Source: Rhodeus uyekii (Eukaryota > Chordata > Actinopteri > Cypriniformes > Acheilognathidae). From it: DNA of 64,000 nt. The position numbers and the translations under genes are program-made. Below are positions 60,937 through 64,000 of this stretch, one piece after another. The notes beneath the pieces are model-generated. The model did not search any database and was not told the origin of the DNA. It saw only the letters and a list, made by a program, of their open reading frames with translations. The first letter of the stretch is position 1; the number at the start of each line of letters is the position of its first letter. The DNA lies in NCBI GenBank assembly GCA_037043235.1, contig JAWRVZ010000076.1, positions 372,001-436,000 of the forward strand, given 5' to 3'.

Positions 60937-62590
60937 CATATAGCTATAATAGTATATAAATAGAACTAAAATAACACTAGTCTACACAGTTTATATATAG
61001 TTTTGGAAGTAATGATTTTGTGAGTTGCAACACATGCCATTTTATATAACCTGAACTAATCTTGATTTGTCACACAATTTTTTTTACCCTGGTAAGGTGG
61101 TTGCACCACATGACCTCAAAATATTTTTTTCTTAAAAAATAATAATATTGTCAAACCACTTGATGTTTTCTTTACAAGATCTAAGATTTTTTTAAACGTT
61201 AAAATGTGAAAAATAGAGTTTATTTTACCCATTATCTTAAAAAAAGAGGTGACATTTAGCCAATACCACTCATGCCATGACAGGAAATAGAAAAACACGT
61301 GAACATAATACACAATAGATGGGGGCAGGGTGTGGTACCTGTGTGGGGTTGTTGAAGGGAAGGCTGTGAGGGGGGTGATGTGCCAAAATGTGAAGAAGCA
61401 CTGGCGTTTCCAAAGGAATCAAAATTGGCAAACTCTGTGGTGGAATTATTTTGTGCTACAGATTGCACAGGGTGAACAAAATACATTAATGAACAGGACT
61501 GATGAGGAAAAATAAAGCGACAGTCTGAAATCATGGTTCTGACAAATGTAGGCAACCAAAAGCATAAAACCAAGCTGACAGATTTCATTCACAAATGGTT
61601 GTAGAGTAGGGTTGTTAAAATGACATTTAAAGAGATTGTTCATCCAAGAATGACAAATCTGTATCTTCAATGTTTTTTTCATATCATGAAAGTCAGTGGG
61701 GTCCAAGACTATGGAAGCCCGTTTCCGCCACAGTTGAGAAAAAAAAAGATTAGAAAAAAGATTATTATTTCGAGAAAGTTTCTCGCTATTTCGAGATACT
61801 AAGTCATTATTTCGAGAAAGTTTCTTGTTATTTCGAGATACTAAGTCATTATTTCGAGAAAGTTTCTCGTTATTTCGACTTAATCTTTTTTTTTCTCAAC
61901 TGTGGCGGAAACGGGCTTCCATACAAGACAACATCCCACAAACAAAAAATGCAAACAGGTTTGAAACAAATTGAGTGAGGAAACAAATTTTCACAGAATT
62001 TTCATTGTTGGGTGTACCATCTCTTTAAATGAATGACAAAAAGCTACAAGATGATTATTGGTGGCTAAACAGTGAAAGGAACTTGTGACCAGCCAGAGCA
62101 TCTAAATACTCGTCCTTTATTCAAAATTTAGGGCTGTAAATGTATTACAATTCTTGGTTACCTGAGGGCCTGTTAAAATGTGCAAAATTAGCAAAGTTTG
62201 AGGAGCTGGCAGTTTGAGTTTGAGGAGCAGCAAAAATATCTCCACCCAAGTCCGAGAGGAGGTCAAACTTCTTCTCCTGGCCTGCAGACTGGGCTTGAAC
62301 ACGACTGGTCACTGGGGACTGAAAGAGAAACGTGGGGAAGGCATGAAAAGAAAAGCAGGGCATAACCTGATTTTACAGAGAAGAACAAACTATTCTGTGG
62401 TTCCGAATGAAAGTACAACTGTGTAGGTGGGCTGTGTGTAGTTACCTGGTTAGATGGAGTCTTGGTAAGATGCAGGGTTTTGAGGGGCTGGGGAAGAACC
62501 TCTGGGGTGCTACTGGTACTGCTAGCAGATGAACCAGATATTGAGGCCTGCACAGAAGCTATCACCTTGGCTTGTTCTGGGGGAACATAC
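55961..62590 (-). CDS. agfg1: ArfGAP with FG repeats 1, 3' part
   Basis: Ten exons, partial at the 5' end: 62590-62446, 62318-62162, 61455-61339, 59070-58929, 58831-58755, 58676-58581, 58469-58317, 58064-57976 and 56020-55961 are nine read with matching phases; upstream exons with the ArfGAP zinc finger are beyond 64000, and a further internal exon may be missed in the 2.3-kb intron. The product (HRB) binds EH-domain proteins and acts in endocytic sorting and nuclear export. Landmarks: YVPPEQAKVIASVQASISGS; KKFDLLSDLGGDIFAAP; FANFAHF and FANFDSFG; RYAALAELDSVLSS; NPF motifs at NPFVAAG, NPFQTN, NPFM and the terminal SSTNPFL. Human AGFG1 has two (K/R)YAAL blocks; only one is visible here. The paralogue is not settled. 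Confidence 0.92.
56313..56942. mobile_element. Degenerate pogo-like element, agfg1 last intron
   Basis: One end reads TACTTTGAGACACGAGCG and the other ATTTGAGATACAAGC...GGTCCTGGAACGGATTATA. The repeated phrases 'gagatacgagc' and 'ggaacggatta' tie it to the element at 62966-63600. It is too decayed to fix its ends. Confidence 0.55.
57101..57220. mobile_element. hAT-like left-end fragment
   Basis: Starts CAGTGGTTCTTAACCGGGGC, the same terminus as the MITE at 45669. No matching right end was found, so it is truncated. Confidence 0.5.
59090..59590. mobile_element. L2-like LINE 3' region, diverged
   Basis: Phrases TTTATAAAGCCATTG, CGAAGTTTAGGAGGGGCTGC and AAATGCCTGATAGCCCTTGG correspond in order to the 3' region of fish L2-like LINEs, and a matching set is in the LINE remnant at 4440-5760. 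No coding frame survives. It lies in an agfg1 intron. Confidence 0.5.
60085..60625. mobile_element. MITE with long imperfect inverted repeats
   Basis: The left arm (ATGTTTACACCAGATATTCA, GTCCACTTTCAACCACTTC) reappears inverted at the right (GAAGTGGTTGAAAGTGGACC, then GGATCTGATTGACCAAAACA). Arms exceed 100 bp with mismatches. A similar fold-back family is common in cyprinids; superfamily not fixed. Confidence 0.65.
60904..60936. repeat. (TA)n microsatellite
   Basis: Long AT dinucleotide run within an agfg1 intron. Confidence 0.9.
61627..62028. mobile_element. TTAA-flanked MITE carrying a second MITE
   Basis: Left end TTAAAGAGATTGTTCATCC and right end GGGTGTACCATCTCTTTAA are imperfect inverted copies bounded by TTAA (61627-61630 and 62025-62028). 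Same family type as 42365-42541. The palindromic element at 61710-61923 has inserted into it. Confidence 0.75.
61710..61923. mobile_element. Palindromic MITE nested in the TTAA MITE
   Basis: 214 bp with perfect inverted ends of about 43 bp, starting TATGGAAGCCCGTTTCCGCC and continuing through CACAGTTGAG and an A9 run. Flanked by direct repeats CAAGAC (61704-61709 and 61924-61929). The middle holds about three tandem units of TTTCGAGA(AAGTTTCT or TACTAAGTCA). Confidence 0.9.
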
Positions 62591-62754
62591 CTGCAAATGA
62601 CGGTGGCACAATAAAAGAGCTCTCAATTTGTAGGCCAACCCGGAAGGCTAATTTGCCATGGGCTCCCTGGGGATTTCATAATGAGTTTTTAAAATAGAGG
62701 TTTTTGATTTAAGAGTAAAAAAAAGTTTGTTCTACCACAATCATACATTACCCT

Positions 62755-62880
62755 TTAAAGGTTTGGGGTTGGTAAGATGTTTTAATGTTTTTGGAAAAAG
62801 TCTCGTATGCTCACAAATTAAGGCTGCACTTATTTGAGGACTGAAATAAACTCTTAAACTGAAATCCATCATTCTAAAAT
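62755..62880. mobile_element. Fragment of the ubiquitous cyprinid MITE
   Basis: GGTTTGGGGTTGGTAAGATG, TTTAATGTTTTTGGAAAAAG and GGCTGCACTTATTTGA are the opening phrases of the family also seen at 25533 and 49455. Confidence 0.6.
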
Positions 62881-62965
62881 ACCATTAGAAACATCTGAGG
62901 GCCGATAAAGCTTACTCCCTTAAAGTCACCATGAAATCAAAACCAACAATTTTTTTTATGAAATA

Positions 62966-63600
62966 CAGTAGTACCTCAAGATACGAAAGGCTCAACTTAC
63001 GAAAAATCCAAGTTACGAAAGCAAAGACGAAAAATTTGACTGCTCTACATACGAAAAGTTTTCAAGATACGAAAGGTTTCTGAAAGTCCAAGATTCACCC
63101 CATAACAATTTTGGAACTCGCGCCGCACGCCGCCATCTTAGTTATAGTAAACTCGCCACCATCCTCCTGCTCTCCCATTGGTTCCTGATGCTAGCCAAGC
63201 CATGAGATCCTTCTCTCTAATTGGACAGCATCCCTCCCATCATGCATCTTCTATACGTACGTGCTGGCGTGCTTTAGATCAGCCACTCCGCACCCGAAAC
63301 TTTACATTTTTTATGTGTTTTCGTAAAGTTAAGTGTACGTACGTACGTTATCTGCCGTTTGTCCTCCTCCTCTGCCGCCACTTTCGGAGATAGCCTCACT
63401 CGAAAGGTAAGCTTCGACATTTTACATTATCTCATTGTTTATAGGTCAATTTAGCTTTATTATGAAATTTAATATGGTGTTTTTGGAGGGCTTGGAACGG
63501 ATTAACCATTTTACATGTAAAATGTGTTCCAAGATACGAAAAACTCATTATACGAAGGCCGCCTCGGAACGGATTAATTTCGCATCTCGAGGTACCACTG
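62966..63600. mobile_element. pogo-like MITE in agfg1 intron
   Basis: 635 bp flanked by TA (62964-62965, 63601-63602). Left end CAGTAGTACCTCAAGATACG pairs with right end CGCATCTCGAGGTACCACTG. Inside, many 'atacgaaa' phrases extend the termini. It lacks a transposase frame and sits within an older fold-back repeat. Confidence 0.85.
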
Positions 63601-63639
63601 TAATATTTTTTTGATGGACTATTTATATATGTATATTAC

Positions 63640-63835
63640 TGTCTGAAATATGTATATTTAAGTGAAATTTTAAATGTTACAAAAATTTTCTTTTTTCAAA
63701 TAAACTGATCATTAATCATCAAAGATTCCTATATCCTATGATTATTTGATGATTAATGAAAATAAATATTCTGTAACATTTAAATTTCACTTTTCATCAA
63801 TATAATGCATACTTAAAATGTATATATTTTTTCCT
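63640..63835. repeat. Fold-back repeat
   Basis: AAGTGAAATTTTAAATGTTAC is mirrored by GTAACATTTAAATTTCACTT around a TGATTAATGA/TCATTAATCA core. Together with TTAAAGTCACCATGAAATCA at about 62923 it may be one MITE split by the pogo-like insertion. Confidence 0.5.
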
Positions 63836-64000
63836 TTCATACAAAGTACTGACCCAAACTGGTAGTGTACAAGCTGTGGGGAAATTCAGTAACAGTAAAT
63901 CAATAACTGCTTTGGGAGTCAGTATTTCCTAATGTCAGTATTTCCTAATGTCAATTTTCTTTCCTAAGACATTTCAGGTCTTTGTTGCTTTTCACCTTTG

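Overview
The window looks like nuclear genomic DNA from a cyprinid teleost. The evidence is AT-rich intergenic DNA, vertebrate introns and splice signals, dense fish-type transposons (Tc1/mariner, pogo-like, hAT, TTAA-flanked MITEs, L2-like LINE tails), and a tRNA-derived SINE. Five protein-coding genes can be placed at exon level from splice sites, reading phase and similarity to known families. Only one, the 3' part of agfg1, runs off the window.

Layout. 1-2508 is repeat-rich non-coding DNA. 2513-17850 is one 15.3 kb retroelement insertion with the order LTR-internal-LTR-internal-LTR on the minus strand, flanked by a 4-bp target duplication. Its two 7284-bp units appear identical. It has no recognisable gag, pol or env frame and carries an old LINE fragment. 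19452-32423 (+) is the seven-exon gene atp1b3 (Na,K-ATPase beta-3), whose introns hold many mobile elements. 36063-40503 (-) is the complete four-exon gene grk7 (cone opsin kinase), convergent with atp1b3. 40504-49610 is gene-poor, with nested transposons and an LTR fragment. 49611-50884 (-) is a two-exon orphan class-A GPCR of the GPR148 / OR131-like type. 51827-53942 (-) is fbxo36 (four exons). 55961-62590 (-) holds the ten 3'-most agfg1 exons found; the exons encoding the ArfGAP domain lie beyond base 64000.

The genes are independent loci rather than one pathway. atp1b3 and grk7 are neighbours in human (3q23); fbxo36 and agfg1 lie close together in human (2q36). The window therefore joins two segments that are separate in mammals.

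The most interesting structure is the tandem LTR element. In its presumed 5' leader there are four short hairpins with one conserved 7-nt loop and base-pair-preserving changes in the stems. They are followed by a short ATG-containing leader with a perfect splice donor. I found no CRISPR array, operon or functional tRNA gene. All identity statements are by eye; no alignment was run.
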